From: Silanimonas sp.
GTDB taxonomy: Bacteria > Pseudomonadota > Gammaproteobacteria > Xanthomonadales > Xanthomonadaceae
Assembly (NCBI RefSeq): GCF_027530345.1
Contig: NZ_JAPZQK010000010.1
Location: forward strand, 62,001-126,000
DNA length: 64,000 nucleotides
Direction: 5' to 3'
The notes under the pieces are model-generated. The model was not told the DNA's origin, ran no database searches, and saw only the letters and a list, made by a program, of their open reading frames with translations. The translations under genes were made by a program, and so were the position numbers. Shown in pieces: positions 42,162-50,777 of this stretch. Positions within the stretch are counted from its first letter, which is position 1, and every line of letters starts with the position of its first letter.

Positions 42162-42764
42162 TCAGTACTTCACCGAGCAGCCGTAGGGCTGCGTGGTGCC
42201 GCGAGCGACCGCGCGATTCGCGGCGAGGTCGCCCAGCGCGGCTTCCACGTACTGCGTGGCACCCGGGATGTCGGCCGGGTCGGCGCTGGGGTTCGAGTCG
42301 ATCGCGCCGTTGTAGCGCAGCACGCCTTCGCCATCGATCACGTACATGTGCGGCGTGGTCTTCGCGCCGTAGGCCTGGCCGACGGTACCGTCGTGGTCCA
42401 GAAGGAAGGCGGTGGGGCTGGCCTTCCACTCGCCAAGGATGGCGTTGGCCTGCTCGGCGTTGACGTGGCCCTGCTTTCCGGGCGCCGAGGAATTGATCGT
42501 CAACCACACCACGCCCTTGCCGGTCGCGGCGGCCTGCTGGCGCTGCATGTTGCCGGCGCCGTAATGCTTCTTCACGAACGGGCATTCGTGGTTGAACCAC
42601 TCCAGCACCACGGTCTTGCCGGCGAAGTCCGCGAGCGAATGCGCGGTGCCCTTCGTGTCGGTGAGGGTGAAGGCCGGTGCAGGCTGGCCGACCGTGGCGG
42701 CGGCGTGGAGGCTGCCGGCGAAGGCGAGGGCGGTGCCGAGCGCGGCGGCGAGGAGGGTCTTCAT
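42162..42764 (-). CDS. Exported redoxin (thioredoxin/AhpC-TSA-like) protein
   Basis: A 200-residue protein with a signal peptide (MKTLLAAALGTALAFAGSLHA). The thioredoxin-like domain opens V-G-Q-P-A-P-A-F-T-L-T-D. The family phrase is WFNHECPFVKKHYGAGNMQ, with a single active-site Cys rather than C-x-x-C. A second Cys is in the C-terminal Y-G-C-S-V-K-Y. A periplasmic thiol-redox role is likely. It lies 31 bases downstream of the DsbD-alpha-like gene on the same strand, which suggests a functional pair. Confidence 0.85.
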   Translation of the reverse strand: MKTLLAAALGTALAFAGSLHAAATVGQPAPAFTLTDTKGTAHSLADFAGKTVVLEWFNHECPFVKKHYGAGNMQRQQAAATGKGVVWLTINSSAPGKQGHVNAEQANAILGEWKASPTAFLLDHDGTVGQAYGAKTTPHMYVIDGEGVLRYNGAIDSNPSADPADIPGATQYVEAALGDLAANRAVARGTTQPYGCSVKY

Positions 42765-42795
42765 GGCAGTGCTCCGTGGTGGTGGATGGATCGGA

Positions 42796-43701
42796 TCAGG
42801 GCGTGCGCGCGTCGTCCGCCGGCAGCGAAACCTGCAGCGCGCGCCAGCGGCCGTCTTCGCCCTGCGCGCCGATCACCCAGTCGATGCGGGCGGGCATGCG
42901 GTCGAAATACTCGCTGGCGGGGTGGCGGAAACGCAGTGCGCCGTCGGGGCCCAGGCGGGCCTCGATGCGCGTGGAGGTGACGATCTGCGGCGTGAGCGGG
43001 AACACCTCGATGCGCGTCGCGCCGCGCAGCATCGCGTCGGCGTCGTCGATCTGCGTCGCGACATGCGTGGCGTCGCGCCAGCTGTGCCCGCTCGGCGCGT
43101 GGGGCGGCACCGGCACGCGTGCGGTGGTCGCTTCGAAATCCGCCGCATCCACGGACGCGCGCGGCGCGGCTTCGATCGGCAGATCCAACGTGAGCGTGGC
43201 CTCGTCGGGAATGCAGGCTTCTTCGCAGATCAGCCAGCGCGCGCGCAGCGTGGCGCGGAAGCGCGACCCGGCGGCGGCGCCCGCCGGAACGCGCAAGGTC
43301 GCGGGCAGCAGCAGCGCATCGCTGTAGCCGAAGTTGGTGAGTCCACTGGCGAACAGGCGTTCGGGCAGCGGCCATTCGATTGCGCCGGCGCTCGCGCCTG
43401 CGGGGAGTATCCAGTCGAAGCGCGTGGGCAGGCCGGAATCGCCGGGATTCGCCCAGTAGGTGTGCCAGCCCTTGTCGTGGACGATGCGCAGCCCCGCCTT
43501 GAAGGACTGCCCCGGCGCGACGGCGGCGTGGTCGGCGACGAGCGCGACGCGCGCATTCAGAGTCGGCGTCATCGCGGTGGCGGGCGATGACAGCGACGCG
43601 ATGGCGAAGCTCGCGGCAAAGCCCATCAATGAGGCGAGAGGAAGGCGCGGCACGGTGGCGGTCGGCACGGGTCGATGCATCGGAGCGCACAGCGTCGCCA
43701 T
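42796..43701 (-). CDS. Stand-alone DsbD N-terminal (alpha) domain-like exported protein
   Basis: A 301-residue exported protein. After a long N-region, the signal segment ends near S-S-P-A-T-A. The domain carries [20 protein letters not shown] and [11 protein letters not shown], the paired cysteines of the DsbD/ScsB alpha domain that hand electrons to periplasmic partners. Normal ScsB/DsbD proteins continue with a transmembrane domain and a C-terminal thioredoxin domain (about 700 residues), but none follow here. Start choice is uncertain (ATG at 43680 also possible). The redoxin gene behind it may be its partner. Confidence 0.75.
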   Translation of the reverse strand: MATLCAPMHRPVPTATVPRLPLASLMGFAASFAIASLSSPATAMTPTLNARVALVADHAAVAPGQSFKAGLRIVHDKGWHTYWANPGDSGLPTRFDWILPAGASAGAIEWPLPERLFASGLTNFGYSDALLLPATLRVPAGAAAGSRFRATLRARWLICEEACIPDEATLTLDLPIEAAPRASVDAADFEATTARVPVPPHAPSGHSWRDATHVATQIDDADAMLRGATRIEVFPLTPQIVTSTRIEARLGPDGALRFRHPASEYFDRMPARIDWVIGAQGEDGRWRALQVSLPADDARTP

Positions 43702-43849
43702 TCGCGGTGAAGCGCGCGTGCACGCCCGTCACTCCGCCGCCACCGGACCGCGACAACACCTGCACGCGAAACGCACGCCAGCCCGACGGACCCTTCGTCA
43801 TGATGCGTGTCGTGCATTTCGCACGTCCCCCAATCCCCAGGAGTCGTCC

Positions 43850-44353
43850 ATGCTCTCGTTCGCGCACCGTTCGCTGCTCACCCTCGTCGTGGCCGCCGCC
43901 GTCGCCACGCCTGCCGTCGCCCACAACCATGGCGACAAGGCGCCGGGCACCATCGTCGACGTCGCCGCGGCCAACGCCGATTTCGAAACCCTCGTCGCTG
44001 CGGTCAAGGCCGCCGGCCTCGTCGAGACGCTCAGCGGCCCCGGCCCGTTCACCGTGTTCGCGCCGACCGACGAAGCCTTCGCCAAGCTGCCGGCCGGCAC
44101 GCTCGAAGACCTGCTGAAGCCGGAGAACAAGGCCAAGCTCGCCGCGATCCTCACCTACCACGTGGTGGCGGGTAAGGTGCTTGCGGCCGACGCGGTGAAG
44201 CTCGACAAGGCCACGACGGTGAACGGCGCCGATGCCGACATCAACGTCAGCGGCAGCACCGTGACCATCGACGGCGCGACGATCACCGCCACCGACGTGG
44301 CCGCCAGCAATGGCGTGATCCACGTGATCGACACGGTGATGCTGCCGGAGTAA
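43850..44353 (+). CDS. Exported fasciclin (FAS1) domain protein
   Basis: A 167-residue protein with a signal peptide ([24 protein letters not shown]) and one FAS1 domain. The H1 motif is [18 protein letters not shown], followed by [10 protein letters not shown], and the H2 region ends in [16 protein letters not shown]1 domains act in extracellular or periplasmic adhesion. AGGAG is 6 bases before the ATG. A short stem (CGTGC/GCACG, 43811-43825) lies upstream. It is divergent from the DsbD-like gene and ends 7 bases from the convergent HDOD gene. Confidence 0.9.
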   Translation: MLSFAHRSLLTLVVAAAVATPAVAHNHGDKAPGTIVDVAAANADFETLVAAVKAAGLVETLSGPGPFTVFAPTDEAFAKLPAGTLEDLLKPENKAKLAAILTYHVVAGKVLAADAVKLDKATTVNGADADINVSGSTVTIDGATITATDVAASNGVIHVIDTVMLPE

Positions 44354-44360
44354 GCGCCTC

Positions 44361-45476
44361 TCAGGCCGCTTCGGCCATCAGGCGATCCGCCAACTCGCGC
44401 CATGCCGCCATGCGTGGCGCGAGCCCGGAGGACTCCACCCACGCCTCGTCGAGCGGGATGTCGCCGACGAGCGCGCGGGCAATATGCGTCGTGCCCACCA
44501 CATCGAGACCGCGTCCGGCGAGCCGTCCCGGTGCGTGGTGGAAGGCGACGGCTTCCACCATTTCCATCGGCAGGCCCCAAAGCGCCATCAGGCCCGCGCC
44601 CAGCAAGGTCACTCGCGGCGCTACTTGCCAGAGTTCGCTCGGATGGGGCGGTGCGTTCAACAGCGAACCGGGCAGCTGCCGCCCGAGATCGGCGAGCAGT
44701 GCCGCGCTGCCGGCGAGCCCCGCGTCGCGCGGCGTCGCCGCGATGCGCATGGCCAAGGTCGACGCCAGCAGCGCGCGCGTCTGCGCCGCTTGACCATCGC
44801 CGTCGCCGAGACGGCTGAACACTTCGCTGGCCAGCACGAGCTGCACGAGGGTTTGCAGGCCGAGGCGCTGGGTCGCCACGGTGAGATCGAGGATCGGTCG
44901 GCCGCGCGAGTAAAGTGCCGAGTTCGCCACGCGCAGCACCCGGACCGCGAGCACCGGATCACGCCGCAGCACCTGCACGGCCTCGTCGGTCCCGGCGTTG
45001 TCGTCCGCCACGACCATGCGCAGGCTCAGGTAGGCGCTTGGCGAGGCGGGCAGGCGCTCCACCTGGCCGAGCTCGGACCGCAGGTCCGGATCGCGCAGCA
45101 GGCTCCGCACGGTGAGCACGCGACGCATCGCGGCGCGCACCGTGCTGGCTTCGAAGGGCGCCGACACCACCTGTTGAACGGCCGGTTCAGCGGCGAGGCG
45201 CTCGCTTCGCCGCGGATCGAAGCCTGTGGGAAGCACCAGCACGCGCAGCGCTTCCGGGCAGACCCGCTGCAGGCGTTGGAGCAGGGTGGCGCCATCGATC
45301 GCGCCGGGGTCGGCGCTGGTGAAAACCGCATCGATGCCGCCCAAGGCGGCATCTTCCAGCAGCTGCTCGGGGCGCAGGCCGTCGATGACGACCCACTCGC
45401 GCGGCAGTTCGGCGGCGAGGCGGCGCAGGTCGCCGTGCTGGTCGGGATGGTCGACCAGCGCGACCCGCAGGCTCAT
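44361..45476 (-). CDS. HDOD domain protein with degenerate receiver-like N-terminus (copy 2)
   Basis: A 371-residue protein. Residues 1-110 have a receiver-like alternation (V-A-L-V-D-H-P, then I-D-A-V-F-T-S-A-D), but the acceptor pocket is not convincing. The HDOD domain (about 120-330) holds L-P-A-S-P-S-A-Y-L-S-L, then L-R-R-D-P-V-L-A-V-R-V-L-R-V-A-N-S-A-L-Y, then L-G-L-Q-T-L-V-Q-L-V-L. HDOD proteins are output or scaffolding units in signalling and biofilm control. It overlaps the upstream paralogue by 4 bases (ATGA). Confidence 0.85.
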   Translation of the reverse strand: MSLRVALVDHPDQHGDLRRLAAELPREWVVIDGLRPEQLLEDAALGGIDAVFTSADPGAIDGATLLQRLQRVCPEALRVLVLPTGFDPRRSERLAAEPAVQQVVSAPFEASTVRAAMRRVLTVRSLLRDPDLRSELGQVERLPASPSAYLSLRMVVADDNAGTDEAVQVLRRDPVLAVRVLRVANSALYSRGRPILDLTVATQRLGLQTLVQLVLASEVFSRLGDGDGQAAQTRALLASTLAMRIAATPRDAGLAGSAALLADLGRQLPGSLLNAPPHPSELWQVAPRVTLLGAGLMALWGLPMEMVEAVAFHHAPGRLAGRGLDVVGTTHIARALVGDIPLDEAWVESSGLAPRMAAWRELADRLMAEAA

Positions 45477-46549
45477 GCGCTTTCGGCGTCCGCCAGCTTC
45501 TGGTGGACGCGCTGCCACTCGGGCAGCTTGTCGCGCAGGCCGCTGGCGTCGAGCCAGGCCTCGTCGAGCGGGATGCTGCCCACGAGGGCGTGCGCCACGT
45601 GGACGGCGCCGGGAATCCAGAAGCCGCGCTGGCGGCTGCGCGTCGGTTCGAGGTGGAAGGCCACGCCTTCGACGATCGGCATCGGCAGGCCCCAGAGCCC
45701 CAGCAGCCAAGCGCCGGCGTCGGCATAGCTGGCGTTGCCGTCCTTGCCGTAGGCGTCCTTGAAGCCCGGCAGCAGTCGGCCGAGTTCGGCGAGCATCGCG
45801 GCCGTGGCGGCCATTTCCGCGCTCGGGCCCGGCAGCAGGCGCGCGGCCAGCTGCGAAGCGAAGAAGGCCCGGCGACGCACCGTCTCGGCGTCGGGGCCGT
45901 TGTTCGCCGACAGCGCCTCGGCGGCGAGCACCACGCGGCGCAGCGTCTCAAGACCCAGGCGGACGACCGCAGCCTTCAGGTCGGCCACCGGCCGGCCGCC
46001 GGAGAAGAACGCCGAGTTACAGACGCGCAGCACCTTGGCGACCAGCGCCGGGTCCTTGGTCAGCATCGACACCACCTGCGCGGCACCGACGTTCGGGTCG
46101 GCCAGCGCCTTCGAGATGGCGAGGTAGCTTTCCGGCGACGGCGGCAGCTGCGCGATGGCGCCGACCTTCGACTTCAGGTCGGGGTTGTCCAGCACTTCGA
46201 AGAGTTCGCCAATGCCCTCGACGGCGTCGACCATCGCGTTCGCCTGCAGCGGCAGGCCGAGGTGGCGGTGCGCGATGTCGATCGCGGCGGCGCTGGGTTC
46301 GGCGCCCGGCGGCAGCAGCAGCAGGCGCACGGCCGTGGGGTTCTTCTCGCGGGCGCGGCGCAGCACGTCGATGCCGCGGGCTTCACCGCCATCGACGGCC
46401 AAGACGTCGACGCCGCGGCCTTCCAGCAGGGCCTGCGCCTCGGCGGCTTCGCCCACCCACTTCACGGTCCAGTCGAGGCCGAGCGCCGTCAGCGTGGCGG
46501 AAAGGTCCGCGCTGCGCTCGAGATCATGGCCGACGATCAGGACGAACAT
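45473..46549 (-). CDS. HDOD domain protein with receiver-like N-terminus (copy 1)
   Basis: A 358-residue protein, first of the two-gene HDOD operon. The N-terminus (MFVLIVGHDLERSADLSATL, then V-D-V-L-A-V-D-G-G-E) looks like a degenerate response-regulator receiver. The HDOD part carries L-P-P-S-P-E-S-Y-L-A-I, then K-V-L-R-V-C-N-S-A-F-F and R-L-G-L-E-T-L-R-R-V-V. AAGGAG is 7 bases before the ATG. It shares the C-terminal phrase G-x-I-P-L-D-E-A-W-x-x-x-S-G-L with its neighbour, so the pair arose by duplication. Confidence 0.88.
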   Translation of the reverse strand: MFVLIVGHDLERSADLSATLTALGLDWTVKWVGEAAEAQALLEGRGVDVLAVDGGEARGIDVLRRAREKNPTAVRLLLLPPGAEPSAAAIDIAHRHLGLPLQANAMVDAVEGIGELFEVLDNPDLKSKVGAIAQLPPSPESYLAISKALADPNVGAAQVVSMLTKDPALVAKVLRVCNSAFFSGGRPVADLKAAVVRLGLETLRRVVLAAEALSANNGPDAETVRRRAFFASQLAARLLPGPSAEMAATAAMLAELGRLLPGFKDAYGKDGNASYADAGAWLLGLWGLPMPIVEGVAFHLEPTRSRQRGFWIPGAVHVAHALVGSIPLDEAWLDASGLRDKLPEWQRVHQKLADAESA

Positions 46550-46653
46550 GGACGGGCTCCTTCCGGGATGCGGCCCGCGACGGCGCGGGCCTGATTCGAT
46601 GGAGGATACGCCCGGCCGCCCCCGCCGTCGCTGCGCTCGGCCACAAAACGCGA

Positions 46654-46674
46654 ACCCCGGCACGGGGCCGGGGT
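46654..46674 (-). terminator. Terminator hairpin downstream of ppa
   Basis: The arms ACCCCGGC and GCCGGGGT pair over 8 bases around a 5-base loop. On the minus strand the hairpin lies 30 bases past the ppa stop and is followed by TCGCGTTTTG, a short T-run set back from the stem. Confidence 0.6.
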
Positions 46675-46703
46675 CCGGGGAGGGAGCGAAGGCGGTCGGC
46701 CGA

Positions 46704-47258
46704 TCAGAAAGCCGGCTTCTCGTCGTCCGGAACGGCGTTGAAGCGCGCGATGCCGTCGACGATTTCCTTGATGGCCGCGTCCTTGCCCTCCCAGCCCTCG
46801 AGCTTGACCCACTTGCCCTTCTCGAGGTCCTTGTAGTGCTCGAAGAAGTGGCCGATGCGCTCCAGCCAGTGCTGCGAGACCTGGGCGATGTCAGTGATGT
46901 GCTCGTAGCCCTTGAACACCTTCGGCACCGGCACGGCGACCAGCTTGGTGTCCTCACCGGCCTCGTCGGTCATCTTCAGCATGCCGACCGGGCGGCAGCG
47001 GATCACCGAGCCCGGCACCAGGGCCAGCGGCAGGATCACCAGCACGTCGACCGGGTCGCCGTCGCCGCACAGGGTGTGCGGCACATAGCCGTAGTTGCAC
47101 GGGTAGCGCATCGGGGTCGAGAGGATGCGGTCGACGAAGATCGCGCCGGTCTCCTTGTCGACCTCGTACTTCACCGGCTCGGCGTCCTTCGGGATCTCGA
47201 TGATGACGTTGATTTCGTTCGGCACGTCGCGGCCGGTGGGGACGAGGGAAAGGCCCAT
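46704..47258 (-). CDS. ppa: Inorganic pyrophosphatase (family I, soluble)
   Basis: A 184-residue cytoplasmic enzyme, close to the E. coli protein in size. It hydrolyses PPi to two phosphates. Motifs are [14 protein letters not shown], then [14 protein letters not shown] and the metal site [12 protein letters not shown] 47258 was chosen because AGGAAC lies upstream and the family starts at this point; further in-frame sequence upstream has no family similarity. Confidence 0.97.
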   Translation of the reverse strand: MGLSLVPTGRDVPNEINVIIEIPKDAEPVKYEVDKETGAIFVDRILSTPMRYPCNYGYVPHTLCGDGDPVDVLVILPLALVPGSVIRCRPVGMLKMTDEAGEDTKLVAVPVPKVFKGYEHITDIAQVSQHWLERIGHFFEHYKDLEKGKWVKLEGWEGKDAAIKEIVDGIARFNAVPDDEKPAF

Positions 47259-47332
47259 GGCGGTTCCTGAGGGGGTCGGGAGAGGGCGCGGAGGATACCG
47301 CAAGGGCATCGAATCCGGGCTCGGGACCGCTC

Positions 47333-47704
47333 TCAGGGACCTTGCGGTTCGACGCGGTAGACCCGGACGCTCGGCACCCTGCTGGGCAGCCGCTGCACGC
47401 TTGCGCCGTGGATGCGGACCTCGGGGCCGAGGCGGCCGGCCTCGGCGACGGCGGCGGCGAGGCGCACCTCCATCTGCTGCCGGACGTCGTGGCGCTCGAC
47501 GGCGGTGCGCAGCGGCAGGGCCATGACCGCGACCATCGCGAGCGCCGCGGCGGCCGCCAGAGCAGGACGGAGCCGAGAAGCGCGTGGTGCGTTCGTGGCC
47601 GCGGCGAGGGTTTGGGCCAGCCGCGCGCTGCCGCCGGGCGGCGGAACAAGGCTGCGGCGAAGCGTCGATCGTAGCGCGGGCAGGGGCGTCGGCGAATCAT
47701 GCAT
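47333..47704 (-). CDS. Small single-span membrane protein, possible anti-sigma partner
   Basis: A 123-residue protein: a basic, proline-rich N-terminus, one transmembrane segment (about residues 46-64) and a C-terminal periplasmic part. It starts 8 bases inside the end of the ECF sigma gene. That position is where anti-sigma factors sit, but the zinc-binding H-x3-C-x2-C anti-sigma motif is absent. A regulatory role is inferred from context only. Confidence 0.65.
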   Translation of the reverse strand: MHDSPTPLPALRSTLRRSLVPPPGGSARLAQTLAAATNAPRASRLRPALAAAAALAMVAVMALPLRTAVERHDVRQQMEVRLAAAVAEAGRLGPEVRIHGASVQRLPSRVPSVRVYRVEPQGP

Positions 47705-48209
47705 CTCGGGCGGCTCCGATGGCAGGTGCGTAGCGCTGCGCCAGCTTCTTCACGGCATGGTGGCGACGCGAGCCGACCGTGCCGGGCGGGATATCCAGCG
47801 CTTCCGCGATCTCAGCGGTGGAAAGGCCCATGAACTCGGCCAGCACCAGCACTTCGCGCTCGCGCTCGGGCAGGGCGGCGAGGGCGGCACGCAGCTCGGT
47901 GGCTTCGGCTTTCGACAGAGCGCTGTCCTCGCCGAGCGGTTCCGGTAAGGATTCGTCTCGCCACGGCAGCCAGTGCCGCAGCGACTGCCAGCGCCGCTCG
48001 TTGCGCGCCAGATTCAGCGCCGCCGCGGTGACCAGCGCGTCGACGCGCGCCGCATCGACCGTTGCGCGCTTCGCCCACACCGCGAGACAGGCGTCGTGCA
48101 TCACGTCCATGCAGGCCTGCGGCTCCCAAAGGAGCCGGTAAAGCGCGTTGTATAGCGGCCTTTCCAGACGCCGGTAGCAGGCGGCAAGCTGCGCATCATC
48201 GAGCGCCAT
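47697..48209 (-). CDS. ECF-type RNA polymerase sigma factor
   Basis: A 170-residue sigma-70-family protein. Region 2 is Y-N-A-L-Y-R-L-L-W-E-P-Q-A-C-M-D-V-M-H-D-A-C-L-A-V-W. Region 4 is ALPEREREVLVLAEFMGLST followed by a helix-turn-helix with I-A-E-A-L-D-I-P-P-G-T-V-G-S-R. The GAGGC element before the start lies in the end of the upstream lipoprotein gene (7-base gap). The order lipoprotein, sigma, membrane protein suggests envelope signalling. Confidence 0.9.
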   Translation of the reverse strand: MALDDAQLAACYRRLERPLYNALYRLLWEPQACMDVMHDACLAVWAKRATVDAARVDALVTAAALNLARNERRWQSLRHWLPWRDESLPEPLGEDSALSKAEATELRAALAALPEREREVLVLAEFMGLSTAEIAEALDIPPGTVGSRRHHAVKKLAQRYAPAIGAARDA

Positions 48210-48216
48210 CCGAGCC

Positions 48217-48915
48217 TCAGTTGGTGAGCCGCAGCACGAGCGATTCGCTGCCGCCGCTGCCGTCCGGTCGCGAGGTCAGCACGGTGAATTCGCCGGGGAC
48301 CACGCGCACCTCGCCCTCGTAGCGAATTGGTCCTCCAGCGCGGGCGACCTCCACACGCGTTTGGGTAATGTGTAGTTCAAGCACGAAGGTATCTCCCTCC
48401 GGCGCCGCTCGAACGTTCATCAGCATCGCGTCGCCGTTCGCGTTGGCCAAACGCCCGCTGGCCGCGACGCCGAGTCGGATATGGTCGCGGACGCGCAGGG
48501 CGCTCGCATCGCTGCCGAGGGCCTTGGCCACGTCGGCGAGCTCGGCGGGCAGCGGGGCGGCCTCCGGGTTCTTGCCGATCCACCACGCTTCGACCTGCAG
48601 TTGCACAGGCTCGGCCGCCTCGACGCCCTGCAGCGCGGCGATGGTCGAGGCGATCGAGGCCTGCATCCCGGACGGCGCGCGCACCACGAGGGTGCCGGGC
48701 GAAGCCACTTCGGCGCGGCCGAGCGGGGGCGCGTCGCCCTGCATCAGCGTCGTGTTGATGGCCTCGGCGATCGCCTGCGCGCGCGCCGGAGGCACGGCGT
48801 GCGTACTCAGTGTTGGCGCCTCGGCGGCCGGCTGGCAGCCGGCCAGTAGCGCGGCGGACAGTGCGAGGACGAGGAGAGCGCTGGCGGAGCGGGGGGCGGG
48901 AACAGGGTAGGCCAT
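48217..48915 (-). CDS. Lipoprotein with a secretin N-domain-like segment
   Basis: A 232-residue protein with a lipobox L-L-A-G-C at about residue 27. The stretch G-T-L-V-V-R-A-P-S-G-M-Q-A-S-I-A-S-T-I-A-A-L followed by V-Q-L-Q-V-E-A-W-W-I recalls the N1/N3 domain and the V-x-V-E-A-x-I phrase of type II/IV pilus secretins. The barrel part of a secretin is absent, so it is not a channel. Function is unknown. It is the first gene of an operon with an ECF sigma factor. Confidence 0.7.
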   Translation of the reverse strand: MAYPVPAPRSASALLVLALSAALLAGCQPAAEAPTLSTHAVPPARAQAIAEAINTTLMQGDAPPLGRAEVASPGTLVVRAPSGMQASIASTIAALQGVEAAEPVQLQVEAWWIGKNPEAAPLPAELADVAKALGSDASALRVRDHIRLGVAASGRLANANGDAMLMNVRAAPEGDTFVLELHITQTRVEVARAGGPIRYEGEVRVVPGEFTVLTSRPDGSGGSESLVLRLTN

Positions 48916-49012
48916 GGGTGTGCTCGCGTGGGGATGTCTTCCCTTCTACACGCGAGCGGGGGATTTCTTCACTGTCCTCGCCGACCGACCCGAAGCCGTC
49001 CGGTGAACGCCC

Positions 49013-49969
49013 TCAGGCCAGCGCGCCGCCGCAGCTCGAGCCCTGCCCGGCCGTGCAGCCGTAGCAGTGCCCCGCGACGGCGATGCGCTCGGGCAGGGGG
49101 CCGGCCAGCAGCTCATCAAGGTGGCGTGGGGCGCTGCCGCCGCCCAGCGGCATCTTCAGCATCTGGTTGAAGTCGCAGTCGAACAGCTCGCCGTTGTAGT
49201 CGACGCTGACGAGCGAACGGCACATCACCGCGTCGAGGTTGGCGTCGCGGTGCGCGGCGCGGAGCTTGCCCATGTAGGCCTCGAACTGGCCCTTCGACTG
49301 CAGCCAGGAGCCGAAGCGCTGGATCGGCATGTTGGCCAGCGCGTACAGGTGGTTGAAGACGATGCCGAAGTTCTCGCCGAGCAGGCGCTTGTAGTCGGCC
49401 TCGAGCTTCTCCTGCTGCGGCGGCAGGAAGGCGCCGTTCGGGTTGTAGACGAGGTTGAGCATCAGGCCGCTGCCGGGCTGGCCGTAGCCGAGCGCGTTGA
49501 GCGACTGCAAGGCGCGGATCGAGGCTTCGAACACGCCATCCCCGCGCTGTTCGTCGACGTTGGCCTGGCTGTAGCAAGGCAGGGAGGCCACGGCTTCCAC
49601 CCGGTGTTCGGCGAGGAAGGCGCCGACCCAGTCGTAGCCGGGCTCTTCCATGATCGTGGGGTTGAGCCGGTCCATCACGTGCAGCCCGCGCGCCCGAGCC
49701 TCCGCCACCAGCCAGCGGAACTCGGGGTTCATCTCCGGCGAGCCGCCGGTGAGGTCGAGCGTGGTCACGCCGAAGCGTTCGGCCACCGCGAGTGCCGTCT
49801 CCATGGTCGCCTTCGACATCGTCTCGGTGCGGCGCGGCCCGGCGGCCACGTGGCAGTGCACGCAGCTCAGGTTGCAGCGGTAGCCGAGGTTGAGCTGCAG
49901 CGTCGTGAATGCGCCGCGAGTGAGCGCTGGGAACGGGATGTCCTTCAGCAGGGGCCAGGTGTCACGCAT
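49013..49969 (-). CDS. arsS: Arsenosugar biosynthesis radical SAM protein ArsS-like
   Basis: A 318-residue radical SAM enzyme. The cluster motif C-x3-C-x2-C is in GYRCNLSCVHCHVAAGP. The C-terminal DUF3641 region has C-D-F-N-Q-M-L, then CYGCTAGQGSSCGG, which may bind further iron-sulphur clusters. ArsS proteins act with ArsM to place an adenosyl-derived sugar on dimethylarsinous acid. It is the last gene of the operon; its start overlaps the hydroxylase gene by 8 bases. The size and both Cys clusters fit the family well. Confidence 0.92.
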   Translation of the reverse strand: MRDTWPLLKDIPFPALTRGAFTTLQLNLGYRCNLSCVHCHVAAGPRRTETMSKATMETALAVAERFGVTTLDLTGGSPEMNPEFRWLVAEARARGLHVMDRLNPTIMEEPGYDWVGAFLAEHRVEAVASLPCYSQANVDEQRGDGVFEASIRALQSLNALGYGQPGSGLMLNLVYNPNGAFLPPQQEKLEADYKRLLGENFGIVFNHLYALANMPIQRFGSWLQSKGQFEAYMGKLRAAHRDANLDAVMCRSLVSVDYNGELFDCDFNQMLKMPLGGGSAPRHLDELLAGPLPERIAVAGHCYGCTAGQGSSCGGALA

Positions 49970-50777
49970 GCGGGGCGGTCTCGGTGGGGGCGGGGCGCGG
50001 GGCGCGCCGGAAGGGGTTCAGCAGCAAGGCGGTCCAGCGTTGGTCGGCATCGCTGCGCCAGCCCTCGAGGCCGATGGCCATGGTGCGCTGGCTGGCGGGC
50101 GGCACGGCCGGGCGGGTGCGGAACAGACGGTCCCAGGCGGTGAGCAGGTTGCCGTAGTGGCTGTCGGTGCAGGCGCGTTCGGGCGAGTGGTGCACGCGGT
50201 GCCAGGTGGGCGTGACCACCACCGCGCTGACGGTGCGCTCGAGTCGCGGCGGCAGGGCGAGGTCGGCGTGCGTCCATAGCGCGGCCAGCGCGAGCAGGGT
50301 TTCGTACAGCGCGATGCCGGCGGCGGGAAGGCCGAGGGCGACGACCAGCAGCAGTTTCCACCCCAGCGACACGAGGATCTCGAGCGGATGGAAACGCAGG
50401 CCCAGCGTGGCCTCGAAACGGGTGGCCACGTGGTGCACGCGGTGCAGGCGCCACAGCCAGGGCCAGCGGTGCGAAGCGACATGCTGGGCCCAGATCGCGA
50501 AGTCCATCAGCACGACGGTCGCGACGATCGCCCCGGCGCCCTCGAGGCCGATCGCGGAGAACAGGCCCAGCCCTTGCGACTGCGCCCACAGCGCGGTGCC
50601 GACCGTACCGATCGGCACCACGAGTCGCAGCAGGCCACTGCCTGCCAGCGCGACGACGAGGTTGTCGAGCATCGGCCGTACGCGCATGTCGTGGCGGAAG
50701 CCGACGCGCCACTGCAGCACCAGCAGCAGGGCCAGCAGGCCGAGCACGGCGGCGAGACGGAGCAGGTCGGCGTTCAT
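49962..50777 (-). CDS. Sterol desaturase / fatty acid hydroxylase family membrane protein
   Basis: A 271-residue integral membrane di-iron enzyme. The eight-histidine pattern is present: H-V-A-S-H, then H-R-V-H-H (about residue 112), then W-H-R-V-H-H-S-P-E (about 193). The family hydroxylates or desaturates lipid tails. Its substrate is unknown, but its position between an arsenosugar-type glycosyltransferase and arsS, with 4- and 8-base overlaps, ties it to the same pathway. Confidence 0.88.
   Translation of the reverse strand: MNADLLRLAAVLGLLALLLVLQWRVGFRHDMRVRPMLDNLVVALAGSGLLRLVVPIGTVGTALWAQSQGLGLFSAIGLEGAGAIVATVVLMDFAIWAQHVASHRWPWLWRLHRVHHVATRFEATLGLRFHPLEILVSLGWKLLLVVALGLPAAGIALYETLLALAALWTHADLALPPRLERTVSAVVVTPTWHRVHHSPERACTDSHYGNLLTAWDRLFRTRPAVPPASQRTMAIGLEGWRSDADQRWTALLLNPFRRAPRPAPTETAPHA

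Noticed and set aside
48217-48915. Secretin channel protein
   Set aside because: Only an N-domain-like segment is present; the conserved secretin barrel is absent.
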